NCBI GenBank assembly: GCA_000435195.1 | Contig: FR880175.1 | Span: 12,985 to 29,153, forward strand | Reading direction: 5' to 3' | From: Clostridium sp. CAG:169 | Lineage (GTDB): Bacteria; Bacillota; Clostridia; Oscillospirales; Ruminococcaceae | Length of the DNA stretch: 16,169 nt | Shown here: in pieces, positions 6,230 through 13,007 of the stretch | How positions within the stretch are numbered: position 1 is the stretch's first letter | Layout: the number at the start of each line of letters is the position of its first letter | Made by a program: the position numbers and the translations under genes | The notes under the pieces: generated by a model | Seen by the model: only the letters and a program-made list of their open reading frames with translations | Database searches by the model: none | What the model was told of the DNA's origin: nothing

Positions 6230-6937
6230 CTATTTTACCTTGCGGATGATACCGATTGGAGTTTGTTCCAGCGACTGACCCAGCGGGTTGTCCTTGAGGA
6301 TTTTGACCAGCAGGTCGCGGTCCATGGATGGGTCGGAGGTGCCAAGGATCTGACCCTCCAGGTCGTTGATGTCGGTGATGGCTACCTTGATACCGCCCAG
6401 ACACTGGGACATCTTCTGTGCAGTTTCGTCCGGCTGCGCAGGACCCAGAACGACATATTCATTGTACGGCGGCAGGGTGTAGTCGCAAGGACCGTCGATG
6501 GAGCGTGCTTTGTATCCGGCAATGGTGTAGAACCAGCCGCGCTTGTGGAACAGCTTGCCTACCGCAGAAACAGCAGCAGCAAACAGAATCCTTGGAGTAC
6601 CGCATTCCTGCAGTGCCATCTCCATTGTTTCCGGGATGCCCAGACCGATGCCGTATGGAGTTTTGAGGACAAATTTGCACAGGAATTTTGCCAGCGGGCG
6701 CGGGTGGATGTCCTTCATCGGGATGGCGCGGCGCTGGGTGCAGGCAACTGCCTTTTCGGTCATAAAGACGATGTCGTCCGGCTGGGCGTATGGCTTGGCA
6801 TACTTTTCGATGACCTGACATACATCATCCTTATCGGTGATGACATGGGTGCGGATTGCAAGACGCTGGTATGAAACGCCATCCACCTGGATGACCTCAT
6901 TCTTTCCTTCATTTACGATATAGCTTTCTTCGCTCAT
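6230..6937 (-). CDS. CofE-like protein (coenzyme F420-0:L-glutamate ligase family)
   Basis: This 235-residue protein resembles the F420-0:gamma-glutamyl ligase (CofE/FbiB N-terminal) fold. It has an N-terminal strand leading into RLAIRTHVITDKDD (25-38), then PDDIVFMTEKAVACTQRR (53-70), the place where CofE has GDVLVVTQKIVSKAEGR. The metal/GTP-site counterpart is VAITDINDLEGQILGTSD (185-202), equivalent to the ITDT...GQ segment. In archaea and actinobacteria CofE adds glutamate to F420-0 using GTP. Clostridial relatives are common but Clostridia generally do not make F420, so the true acceptor is unknown; ligation of glutamate or another amino acid to a different small molecule is an inference. 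It has no cotranscribed partner: it has its own promoter (7023-7051) and a shared terminator. The start is supported by AAAGGA 11 bases upstream. Confidence 0.8.
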   Translation of the reverse strand: MSEESYIVNEGKNEVIQVDGVSYQRLAIRTHVITDKDDVCQVIEKYAKPYAQPDDIVFMTEKAVACTQRRAIPMKDIHPRPLAKFLCKFVLKTPYGIGLGIPETMEMALQECGTPRILFAAAVSAVGKLFHKRGWFYTIAGYKARSIDGPCDYTLPPYNEYVVLGPAQPDETAQKMSQCLGGIKVAITDINDLEGQILGTSDPSMDRDLLVKILKDNPLGQSLEQTPIGIIRKVK

Positions 6938-6959
6938 TTTTCACAGTCCTTTCAAAGAC

Positions 6960-6983
6960 GGATGCACCGCTTTGTGCGCATCC
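6960..6983 (-). promoter_or_regulatory. Leader hairpin upstream of the CofE-like gene
   Basis: GGATGCAC (6960-6967) pairs with GTGCGCATCC (6974-6983), with one bulged base. On the minus strand this lies in the 5' leader, between the inferred promoter and the ribosome binding site. No known riboswitch class fits. It may simply stabilise the RNA. Confidence 0.25.
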
Positions 6984-7022
6984 TTTTCCAGACAGACCTC
7001 GGTCGCCTGTAAACATATCCTT

Positions 7023-7051
7023 ATTTTACCCCAAAAAAAAGATAAACTCAA
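7023..7051 (-). promoter_or_regulatory. Probable promoter of the CofE-like gene
   Basis: Read on the minus strand, TTGAGT (7051-7046), a 17-base T-rich spacer and TAAAAT (7028-7023). Transcription would start near 7016 and leave a leader of about 80 bases. Confidence 0.55.
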
Positions 7052-7186
7052 TATTGTGGGGAAATTTTATCGACAGTTTGTCAAAGGCGGCAATTTGTGT
7101 ACAACAGGCGGTGGATTTGTGTATCAATCTGCCAACGACCCGGCAGAATTGGAAAATAAAAAATTGCGACGAGTGAAAAAAGTCTC

Positions 7187-7215
7187 TTTTCATCCACAGG
7201 GATGTGTTATATAAT
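7187..7215 (+). promoter_or_regulatory. Probable promoter of the MBOAT-DHHW-lipoprotein operon
   Basis: A perfect TATAAT (7210-7215) lies 17 bases after a weak TTTTCA (7187-7192). It is 39 bases before the MBOAT start. The rest of the 6938-7253 divergent gap shows no gene. Confidence 0.5.
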
Positions 7216-7253
7216 TAAAAAAGCGAAGAGAAAGGTCCGGGAGGAAAAGCAAG

Positions 7254-8687
7254 ATGGTGTTTTCAAATCTGTTTTTTATTTATCTGTTTTTGCCGTTGAA
7301 TCTGATTTTATATTTTATATCGTCCAACAAAACCTGGCGCAATGGGGTGCTGTTGGCTTTTTCCTTCTTTTTTTATGCGTGGGGAGAGCCGGTGTGGGTG
7401 TTTATGCTGATGCTCACCGCCTTTCTGGATTACACCTGGGCAAGGTGTATCGAATATTTTCGCCTGAGCGGGCAGAGCCGCCGGATGAAGCTGGCGCTGG
7501 CAGCCTCGCTGCTGTTTGATTTAGGGATGCTGGGCGTTTTTAAGTACAGCGGTTTTTTTGTGGAGAATTTGAATCTTCTGACCGGTCTTTCTCTGCCGGT
7601 TCCGCAGATTTCTCTGCCCATCGGTATCTCCTTTTATACCTTTCAAACCATCAGCTATGTGCTGGATGTCTACCGCGGGCAGGTGCCGGCGCAGAAAAGC
7701 TACTATAAATATTTGATGTACCTGTCGAGCTACCATCAGCTGGTGGCAGGACCGATTGTGCGGTACAGCGACGTGGCAGCGCAGATCGAGGAGCGCCACA
7801 CCACCCCGCAGGACATGAGCGAGGGCATCACCCGCTTTTGCATCGGCTTGACCAAAAAGGTGGTGGTTGCCAATGTGGCAGGCAAGCTGGTGGAGCAGTA
7901 TCTGAATGCGCCTTTGCAGGAGCTTTCGGTAGCGGGCGCGTGGTTTGGGGTGCTGCTCTATTCCATCCAGCTCTATTATGATTTTTCTGCCTATTCGGAT
8001 ATGGCAATCGGGCTGGGCAGGATGTTTGGATTTCATTATCACACCAACTTCAACTACCCGTATCTTGCCAAATCGGTCACCGATTTTTGGCGCAGGTGGC
8101 ATATTTCGCTGGGCAGCTTCTTTCGGGACTATGTTTACATCCCGCTGGGCGGCAACCGCAGGCACCAGCTGCTGAATATCAGCGTGGTGTGGCTGCTGAC
8201 CGGACTGTGGCATGGCGCCAGTTGGAACTTTGTGCTGTGGGGCGCCTTTTATGGAATCCTGCTGATGGTGGAAAAGCTGGGACTGCTGCGCTGGCTGCAA
8301 AGGATACCGGTGGTGTTTTCCCATCTGTATCTGCTGTTTATCACCTTGATTGGCTGGACCCTCTTTTACACCACCGACCTGAGCCGTCTGGCAGGCTATT
8401 TTCAGGTGATGTTCGGCGGATCGGGTAATCCGCTGACCGACCCGCAGCTTTCCATCACCTTTGCAAATCACCTCTTCTGGCTGCTGGCAGCGCTGCTGTT
8501 CTGTCTGCCGCTGACCCAGTGGTGCAAGAATCATCTGGAGAGCTGGGTGGCACAGGACGGCAGAGGGCAGGGCAGACAGGCGCTTGTTTCCATCGGGACA
8601 GCGATGATGAATGTAGCGCTGCTGCTGGTGTGTACAGCGCTTCTGGTAGGGGACAGCTACAATCCGTTTTTATATTTCCGTTTTTGA
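7254..8687 (+). CDS. MBOAT-family membrane O-acyltransferase (AlgI-like)
   Basis: This 477-residue polytopic protein belongs to the membrane-bound O-acyltransferase family, AlgI/PatA/DltB branch. Diagnostic stretches are LPIGISFYTFQTISY (121-135), HQLVAGPIVRYSD (161-173), YYDFSAYSDMAIGLGR (241-256), FNYPYLAKSVTDFWRRWHISL (266-286) and FFRDYVYIPLGGNR (289-302). LLTGLWHGASWNF (314-326) carries the catalytic His320, and His283 is the second conserved histidine. Such proteins take acyl groups, usually acetyl, from a cytoplasmic donor and pass them through the membrane to an extracytoplasmic transferase. The next gene encodes that partner type (DHHW), so a surface polysaccharide or cell-wall polymer is the likely acceptor; DltB is unlikely because no dltA, dltC or dltD is nearby. 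The start follows GGGAGGA (7240-7246). It is the first gene of a three-gene operon. Confidence 0.93.
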   Translation: MVFSNLFFIYLFLPLNLILYFISSNKTWRNGVLLAFSFFFYAWGEPVWVFMLMLTAFLDYTWARCIEYFRLSGQSRRMKLALAASLLFDLGMLGVFKYSGFFVENLNLLTGLSLPVPQISLPIGISFYTFQTISYVLDVYRGQVPAQKSYYKYLMYLSSYHQLVAGPIVRYSDVAAQIEERHTTPQDMSEGITRFCIGLTKKVVVANVAGKLVEQYLNAPLQELSVAGAWFGVLLYSIQLYYDFSAYSDMAIGLGRMFGFHYHTNFNYPYLAKSVTDFWRRWHISLGSFFRDYVYIPLGGNRRHQLLNISVVWLLTGLWHGASWNFVLWGAFYGILLMVEKLGLLRWLQRIPVVFSHLYLLFITLIGWTLFYTTDLSRLAGYFQVMFGGSGNPLTDPQLSITFANHLFWLLAALLFCLPLTQWCKNHLESWVAQDGRGQGRQALVSIGTAMMNVALLLVCTALLVGDSYNPFLYFRF

Positions 8688-8697
8688 TGGCGTTAAT

Positions 8698-8742
8698 CAC
8701 CGGTCAAGGCGCTGCCAGGCAAAGGCAGTTGCCCTGTCGGTG
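8698..8742 (+). promoter_or_regulatory. Intercistronic hairpin between the MBOAT and DHHW genes
   Basis: CACCG (8698-8702) pairs with CGGTG (8738-8742), enclosing CTGCC/GGCAG, just before AAGGAGGAG. It might adjust relative expression in the 71-base gap. It has no T run, so it is not a terminator. Confidence 0.25.
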
Positions 8743-8758
8743 GAAATAAGGAGGAGCT

Positions 8759-10306
8759 ATGAAACAATCAAACCGCTCTCAGCAGCTGTATCTGGTCAAC
8801 GTCAGTGTGGTGATTATGTTGCTGGTCCTGGTGGGAATCCTGGCAGTCGTTCTGCCCAAGCCCACCGTTTCCGAGGTGGAAAAAAGAGAGCTTGCAGCAA
8901 AGCCGCAGTGGAGCCTGCGCAGCTGGTTTTCCGGCGAGTATGCCGAGCAGTACGATGCCTACTATGCCGACACCTTTCCGCAGAGGGAGCAGCTGGTGTC
9001 GCTGGCATCGAAGCTGGAACAGATGCAGGGTGTTCACCCGGATGATGTTCGCATCCATCCGGCAGGAGGAAATGCCCAGCAAAGCCAGCAGCTGCCGCAG
9101 CCTGAGCCGGAAGCTGAGCAGGAGCCACAGCAAGAGCTGGCAGAAGAGCCGCAGTCCCCGACAGTTGACTATGACGCTTACAGCGACCCGAATGCACCGG
9201 GAAACGGCTTGAGCGAGCAGGGAACCGCAGGCGAGCAGGTGGGCAGCCTATTTTTGTACCGCAATATGGGGATGCAGATTTTCGGCTCCAGTCAAACGTT
9301 GTCGGAAGAGTATGCGCGGGTCATCAGCTCCTATGCCCAGCAGCTGAATGGGGTACAGGTGTACAATCTGATTGCACCGACCTCCATCGAATTTTATCTG
9401 CCGGAAAAATATCAGGGCATTGCAAGCAGCGAGCGGGAAAATATCGACTTTGTGGCACAGCAGATGAGCGACAAGGTCATATCGGTGGATGCATACAGCC
9501 AGATTGAAAAGAATCGGGAGGATTACCTGTATTTCCGCACCGACCACCACTGGACGGCGCGCGGCGCTTATGAGGCATACATCGCCTTCTGCAAATCGGC
9601 AGGGTTGACCCCGGTTTCGCTCGAGGAGATGGAGCATCAGCAGATTGACGGATTTTTGGGTACCTTTTACAGTCAGACCCACGACAGTCAGCTGGCACAG
9701 ACACCGGATTTTGTGGAATACTTTGTTCCGCCGGTTCAAACGACCACCACCCGCTATCAAACGGGTGTGCCGTTTACGCCGATTGACAGCAGCATCTTTG
9801 CTTCCTATGCAACCGGCGGACAGAACACATACAGCGTTTTTCTGCACGGGGATTTTCCGTTGACCCACATCCAGACGGACAACCGCACCGGCAGAAAGAT
9901 CCTTCTGGTCAAAGAATCTTACGGGAATGCCTTTGCTCCCTTTTTAGCCTGCAATTTCGATGAGGTCTATATTGTGGACCAGCGATATTTTGAACTGGGT
10001 CTGGTCGATTTTGTCAAGGAACATGGCATCACCGACCTGCTGTTTTTAAACAACATCTTTGCAGTCAATACCGATGTGCGCATCCGGGAACTCAGCCGCA
10101 TCCAAAACCAGAGGTACCAGCCGATTTCTCAACAGCCGGTGCAGCAGCCGACCCAGCAGACGCAGGAAATCGAGAAAGAAGCGGAAGAGCAGAGAGAGGA
10201 AATGAGCAATCAATCGAAAGAACAGGCAGAGAAGCAGGAGAACGAAACACCGTCAAAGCCGTCCAAAACAGGTGAGGTACCCAGAAGACTGGGTCGCAGA
10301 GAGTAA
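8759..10306 (+). CDS. DHHW-family extracytoplasmic O-acetyltransfer protein (AlgX/AlgJ-like)
   Basis: This 515-residue protein has one N-terminal membrane anchor (residues 10-32). Next comes the typical region of this family (KRELAAKPQWSLRSWFSGEY, 42-61; DTFPQRE, 71-77). A low-complexity Gln/Glu/Pro linker follows (about 104-135), then an SGNH-like catalytic domain. The DHHW motif is at 262-265 (FRTDHHWTARGAY), and the candidate nucleophile is Ser387 in LLVKESYGNAF (382-392), where AlgX/AlgJ and DltD relatives have DSF/NSF-type motifs. It most likely receives acetyl from the MBOAT protein encoded upstream and acetylates a polysaccharide on the outer face of the membrane. The C-terminus (about 453-515) is a hydrophilic Gln/Glu/Lys-rich tail, unusual for the family. 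The start is behind AAGGAGGAG (8747-8755). The substrate polymer is unknown. Confidence 0.88.
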   Translation: MKQSNRSQQLYLVNVSVVIMLLVLVGILAVVLPKPTVSEVEKRELAAKPQWSLRSWFSGEYAEQYDAYYADTFPQREQLVSLASKLEQMQGVHPDDVRIHPAGGNAQQSQQLPQPEPEAEQEPQQELAEEPQSPTVDYDAYSDPNAPGNGLSEQGTAGEQVGSLFLYRNMGMQIFGSSQTLSEEYARVISSYAQQLNGVQVYNLIAPTSIEFYLPEKYQGIASSERENIDFVAQQMSDKVISVDAYSQIEKNREDYLYFRTDHHWTARGAYEAYIAFCKSAGLTPVSLEEMEHQQIDGFLGTFYSQTHDSQLAQTPDFVEYFVPPVQTTTTRYQTGVPFTPIDSSIFASYATGGQNTYSVFLHGDFPLTHIQTDNRTGRKILLVKESYGNAFAPFLACNFDEVYIVDQRYFELGLVDFVKEHGITDLLFLNNIFAVNTDVRIRELSRIQNQRYQPISQQPVQQPTQQTQEIEKEAEEQREEMSNQSKEQAEKQENETPSKPSKTGEVPRRLGRRE

Positions 10307-10332
10307 GCAGAGAAGAAAAGAGGAGGGATAGG

Positions 10333-11346
10333 ATGCACAGGATGATCAAACGGCTGGGAGCAGTAGCAGCAGTTATTCTGCTCCTTTCTGGATGTACACA
10401 ACAGGAGGCGCAGAAGGAGCAGGAGGAACAGCCGCGGACGATGTCGATGGTGATTGCCTCCGATGCACCGACGAGCATCCAACTGGCAGCGCAGGAATTT
10501 GCCAACCGTCTGGCATACTATTCAGATGGGGAACTGGAGATTTCATTGAGTGCCAGCGACCAGCTGGATGCTGTGCTGACAGCAGACGACACCCAGTTTG
10601 CTTTTGTGGAAAACGAGCGGTTGAGCAAAACCATCGAGCAACTGGAAACCTTTACCCTGCCCTTCTTTTTTCAGGATGCCGATTACCTGTTCAGCGGGCT
10701 GAATTCCGAGCGCACCCGCGGACAGCTCAATCGTCTGTTGGAAGAGGAGTATCCGATGGAAATTCAGATGTCGGTGGTGTACGGCTACGAGGATTTGGCA
10801 GCGGATGCAACGGTTGATTTGACCGATTTTCGCAAACGCTATCCATTGGCGGTCACCCGTTCCTTCTTCTCGCAGGAGCAGCAACAGGAGATTGGTGCAT
10901 TGGAAATCGAAGGGGAAGAGCCGTTGCAGATGCTGCTGGACAAAGAGGTGGAAATCGCGCCGGTGGAGCTAAGCGAGCTGGTACAGACCGTGCAATCTCA
11001 GGACAGTGCACTGGTGCTGTTGGAAAGCTCTCACCAACTGAAACCGGCTTATCTGATGATGCAAACCGGTTTGTATGAACAGCTGACACCAAAGCAGCAG
11101 GCGGCGGTGGAGCAGGCGGTGGTGATGGCGTGCGGATACTGCCGCACCGTTGCCGACCAGAATCGGCAGGAAAACCTGGAGCAGCTGCGCCAGTTGGGCG
11201 TGCAGATAGAACCGGTCAACCGGGAAAAGTATCTTGCACTGTTGGCAGACATCTACCAGTATGATGCGGGCAATATGCTCTATCGACCGGATGCCGAGCT
11301 GGACCAGATGGTGCGCAGCGATGCGGTCAAATACAGTGTTTCTTAA
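10333..11346 (+). CDS. Lipoprotein resembling a TRAP-transporter solute receptor (DctP-like)
   Basis: This 337-residue protein has a signal peptide ending in a lipobox (LLLSGC, acylated Cys21), so it is anchored to the outside of the membrane. The mature part looks like the DctP/TRAP receptor fold. MSMVIASDAPTSIQLAAQEFANRL (37-60) corresponds to the usual opening with a 'long-helix' start. TLPFFFQDADYLF (108-120) matches the conserved LPFLF-type segment. KPAYLMMQTGLYEQLTPKQQAAVEQA near the end matches the 'W..L....Q..I..A' region. The classical arginine that binds the carboxylate of the ligand is not obvious. No dctQ or dctM membrane subunits are next to it. It starts 26 bases after the DHHW gene behind GAGGAGGG and is the last gene of that operon. 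It may sense or bind a small acid, or have been recruited into surface-polymer work (inference). Confidence 0.7.
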   Translation: MHRMIKRLGAVAAVILLLSGCTQQEAQKEQEEQPRTMSMVIASDAPTSIQLAAQEFANRLAYYSDGELEISLSASDQLDAVLTADDTQFAFVENERLSKTIEQLETFTLPFFFQDADYLFSGLNSERTRGQLNRLLEEEYPMEIQMSVVYGYEDLAADATVDLTDFRKRYPLAVTRSFFSQEQQQEIGALEIEGEEPLQMLLDKEVEIAPVELSELVQTVQSQDSALVLLESSHQLKPAYLMMQTGLYEQLTPKQQAAVEQAVVMACGYCRTVADQNRQENLEQLRQLGVQIEPVNREKYLALLADIYQYDAGNMLYRPDAELDQMVRSDAVKYSVS

Positions 11347-11379
11347 AAAGGAAGGGGGCTACGGCTCTCCTTCTTTTTT
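11345..11379. terminator. Bidirectional terminator overlapping the ends of two convergent genes
   Basis: AAAAAGGAAGGGGG (11345-11358) pairs with CTCTCCTTCTTTTT (around 11365-11378), with G-U pairs, around a short loop. It overlaps the stop codon of the plus-strand lipoprotein gene and the last six codons of the minus-strand membrane protein gene, so coding and termination share the same bases. Confidence 0.8.
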
Positions 11380-12432
11380 GATTTGCCGATATTTTTGATA
11401 AAAGAAGAGAGCAGCCAGCACCAGACATGGCATCAGTAGACCTGCGATGCCAAACAGCTGCAAGCCGGCGTAGATGCTCAGCAAGGTTACCAGCGGCGGC
11501 AGACCGATGCTTTTTCCCACCAGTTTTGGTTCCAACAGGCTGCGGAGCAGGTTGATGGCAAGATACAACAGCAACAGCCCGAATCCCAGCAGGCGGTTGC
11601 CCTGAAAAAGCGAGATAACCGCCCAGGGAATCAGGATAAAACCGATGCCGATGACCGGCAGCAGATCCAGCAGGGAGGTCAGCAGAGCGACCGGGAAAAA
11701 GTTGGGAACCTCCAGCAGCCATAGACCGCAGGAAAGCGCAGAGAAGGTCACTGCCATTAAAATCAGGTAGGCTTTTGCCATGCAAAATAGGGTGGAAAAG
11801 AGAAAGTGCTTCATCTCACAGGCAAGCGAACGCAGCGAGGGCGGAAGCAGGTGGAGCAGAAACTGGGTCACACGCGGGTAGTCCAGCGAGATAAAACTGG
11901 AGCAGAGGATGGTGACCACCACGCCAAAGAAAAAATGAGGCGTACAGGCAGCAAAAGAGGTACAGCACTTCAGCAGGGAAGAGGACAGGGAAGCGGACAG
12001 TTGGGCAGCGGCTGCGGAAAAGCTTTGCCGCCACAGGGCGACGGTCTGGGCAAGGTCGGGAGAAAAGTGGGACAAAAAACGGCTGAGCCATTCGAAGAAA
12101 TCAGCAGTAGCAGGCAGAAAAACCGTCCGATAAAGCTGTGGCGCGCGTGCGATCAGGGAGGAAAGCCAGCTCCACAACAGCAGGAGCGCCAGCCAGAGCA
12201 GCAGACCCAAAAGCAGGTAGAACAGGGTCATCACAAAGGCAGCAGCGCGGCGCCGACGCAGATGCAGCTTTTGGGAAAAGAGCAGCGATACCGGACGCAG
12301 CAGGGCAGCGATTGCCAGCCCAAGCCAAAAGGGAAGGGTGGCGGGTAGGAAAAAACGCAGGACCAGCCAGCCAAGGAAAAGCAAACTGCCGACTGCAAGA
12401 GCAATCGCAATCAATTTATCTGCCGCTTTCAT
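11359..12432 (-). CDS. ytvI: AI-2E-family membrane protein, YtvI-like
   Basis: This 357-residue hydrophobic protein has about seven to eight membrane segments: two at the N-terminus (about 7-50), one or two around 64-92, a soluble helical middle part (about 95-160), and the rest up to residue 345. Conserved family motifs are DLLPVIGIG (256-264) and EPKLVGKSIGLPPLVTLLSIY (301-321) with GIAGLLMP (329-336). These characterise AI-2E/PerM permease-like proteins and the sporulation integral membrane protein YtvI. In spore formers YtvI is expressed during sporulation; its function is unclear. A general transport role is the alternative, so the symbol is tentative. The start is the second ATG behind AAGGAGGA; a first ATG lies only 2-3 bases from that site. 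The gene is transcribed alone, away from valS, and no clear sigma-A promoter is visible. Confidence 0.8.
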   Translation of the reverse strand: MKAADKLIAIALAVGSLLFLGWLVLRFFLPATLPFWLGLAIAALLRPVSLLFSQKLHLRRRRAAAFVMTLFYLLLGLLLWLALLLLWSWLSSLIARAPQLYRTVFLPATADFFEWLSRFLSHFSPDLAQTVALWRQSFSAAAAQLSASLSSSLLKCCTSFAACTPHFFFGVVVTILCSSFISLDYPRVTQFLLHLLPPSLRSLACEMKHFLFSTLFCMAKAYLILMAVTFSALSCGLWLLEVPNFFPVALLTSLLDLLPVIGIGFILIPWAVISLFQGNRLLGFGLLLLYLAINLLRSLLEPKLVGKSIGLPPLVTLLSIYAGLQLFGIAGLLMPCLVLAALFFYQKYRQIKKEGEP

Positions 12433-12509
12433 TCCATTTCCTCCTTCACCGTTTCAATATCTTGTGTCCATTAGTGTGCCCGAAGAGCCTAAAGGGATGA
12501 AAGAGAAAT

Positions 12510-12580
12510 ATTTCCCGGGAAAAGCTTCCTGAATTGGGGAAAAAGCGAAAATTTCCCGGGAAATTATTTTCCGGGAAATG
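12510..12580. repeat. Cluster of three TTTCCCGGGAAA-like palindromes
   Basis: TTTCCCGGGAAA occurs at 12511-12522 and, within the 16-base palindrome AATTTCCCGGGAAATT, at 12550-12565. A one-base-short copy, TTTTCCGGGAAA, is at 12567-12578. The first two centres are 41 bases apart (about four helical turns), the last two about 16. ATTTCCCGG (12551-12559) could also form a 9-bp hairpin with CCGGGAAAT (12571-12579). The cluster lies in the divergent gap, 45-115 bases upstream of the valS -35 element. It could be an operator for either gene. Confidence 0.65.
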
Positions 12581-12624
12581 ATTTTTGAAAACAGCGAAGA
12601 ATATGGCAAATCAAAAAATCTGAG

Positions 12625-12653
12625 TTGACAAACAAAACAAAACGTGGTAGATT
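12625..12653 (+). promoter_or_regulatory. Sigma-A-type promoter of the valS T-box transcript
   Basis: A perfect TTGACA (12625-12630), a 17-base spacer and TAGATT (12648-12653). Transcription would start near 12660, about 25 bases before T-box stem I. Confidence 0.7.
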
Positions 12654-12684
12654 AAAGTATACCCAAAAGTCAATACCACATAAA

Positions 12685-12955
12685 TCGATGAGAAGGAAGT
12701 AAAACGACCAGCGCACTCACAGAGAGCCGGCGGCAGCTGAAAGACCGGCAGAAAGCGGGATCGACAAGGTAGCCTTTGAGAGTATGCCGAACGGCGGGAG
12801 GACCGCTCAGTAGACCATAACGGCTGAACCCCGTTACCGGTTCGGGGTGTTTTTTTAGCACCTGCCGAGTGGGCAGAATCGTCTGCCAAAAAAGGTGGTA
12901 CCGCAGGAAATGATCTCCTGTCCTTTGTATAAAAGCAAAGGACGGGAGTTTTTTT
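12685..12955 (+). promoter_or_regulatory. Valine T-box leader (tRNA-Val sensing)
   Basis: Stem I starts at CGATGAGAAGGAAGTA (12685-12700) and carries the AGAGAG...GCTGAAAG distal loops. The likely specifier codon is GTA (Val) at 12769-12771, followed by GCCTTTGAG. The stem IIA/B pseudoknot is visible: TAACGG (12818-12823) with CCGTTA (12831-12836), and GAACC (12826-12830) with GGTTC (12839-12843). Stem III is GGCAG/CTGCC (12872-12876, 12883-12887). The T-box AAGGTGGTACCGC (12892-12904) holds TGGT, which would pair with the ACCA end of tRNA-Val. The antiterminator is AAAGG (12891-12895) plus AGGA (12905-12908), pairing with TCCT (12916-12919) and CCTTT (12922-12926). Uncharged tRNA-Val stabilises this form and lets valS be transcribed. 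Confidence 0.95.
12915..12955 (+). terminator. T-box terminator of valS
   Basis: CTCCTGTCCTTTG (12915-12927) pairs with CAAAGGACGGGAG (12936-12948), one G-U pair, followed by seven Ts. Its left arm is shared with the T-box antiterminator, so the two structures exclude each other. Confidence 0.93.
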
Positions 12956-13007
12956 ATTTCCCAAAACATTTATTTTTAAATACGCAAATACACAAGGAGG
13001 AAACACC

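Noticed and set aside
6227..6874. 215-codon frame on the plus strand over the CofE-like gene
   Set aside because: It begins inside the T run of the bidirectional terminator without a ribosome binding site. The minus-strand protein has clear family motifs.
7521..8534. 337-codon frame on the minus strand opposite the MBOAT gene
   Set aside because: It is Gln/His-rich antisense noise from Leu/Val/Trp codons of the membrane protein.
12825..12857. Second terminator (CCCCG...CGGGG followed by seven Ts) within the valS leader
   Set aside because: The same bases form the conserved T-box stem IIA/B pseudoknot with better agreement; the T run after it is probably the linker to stem III.
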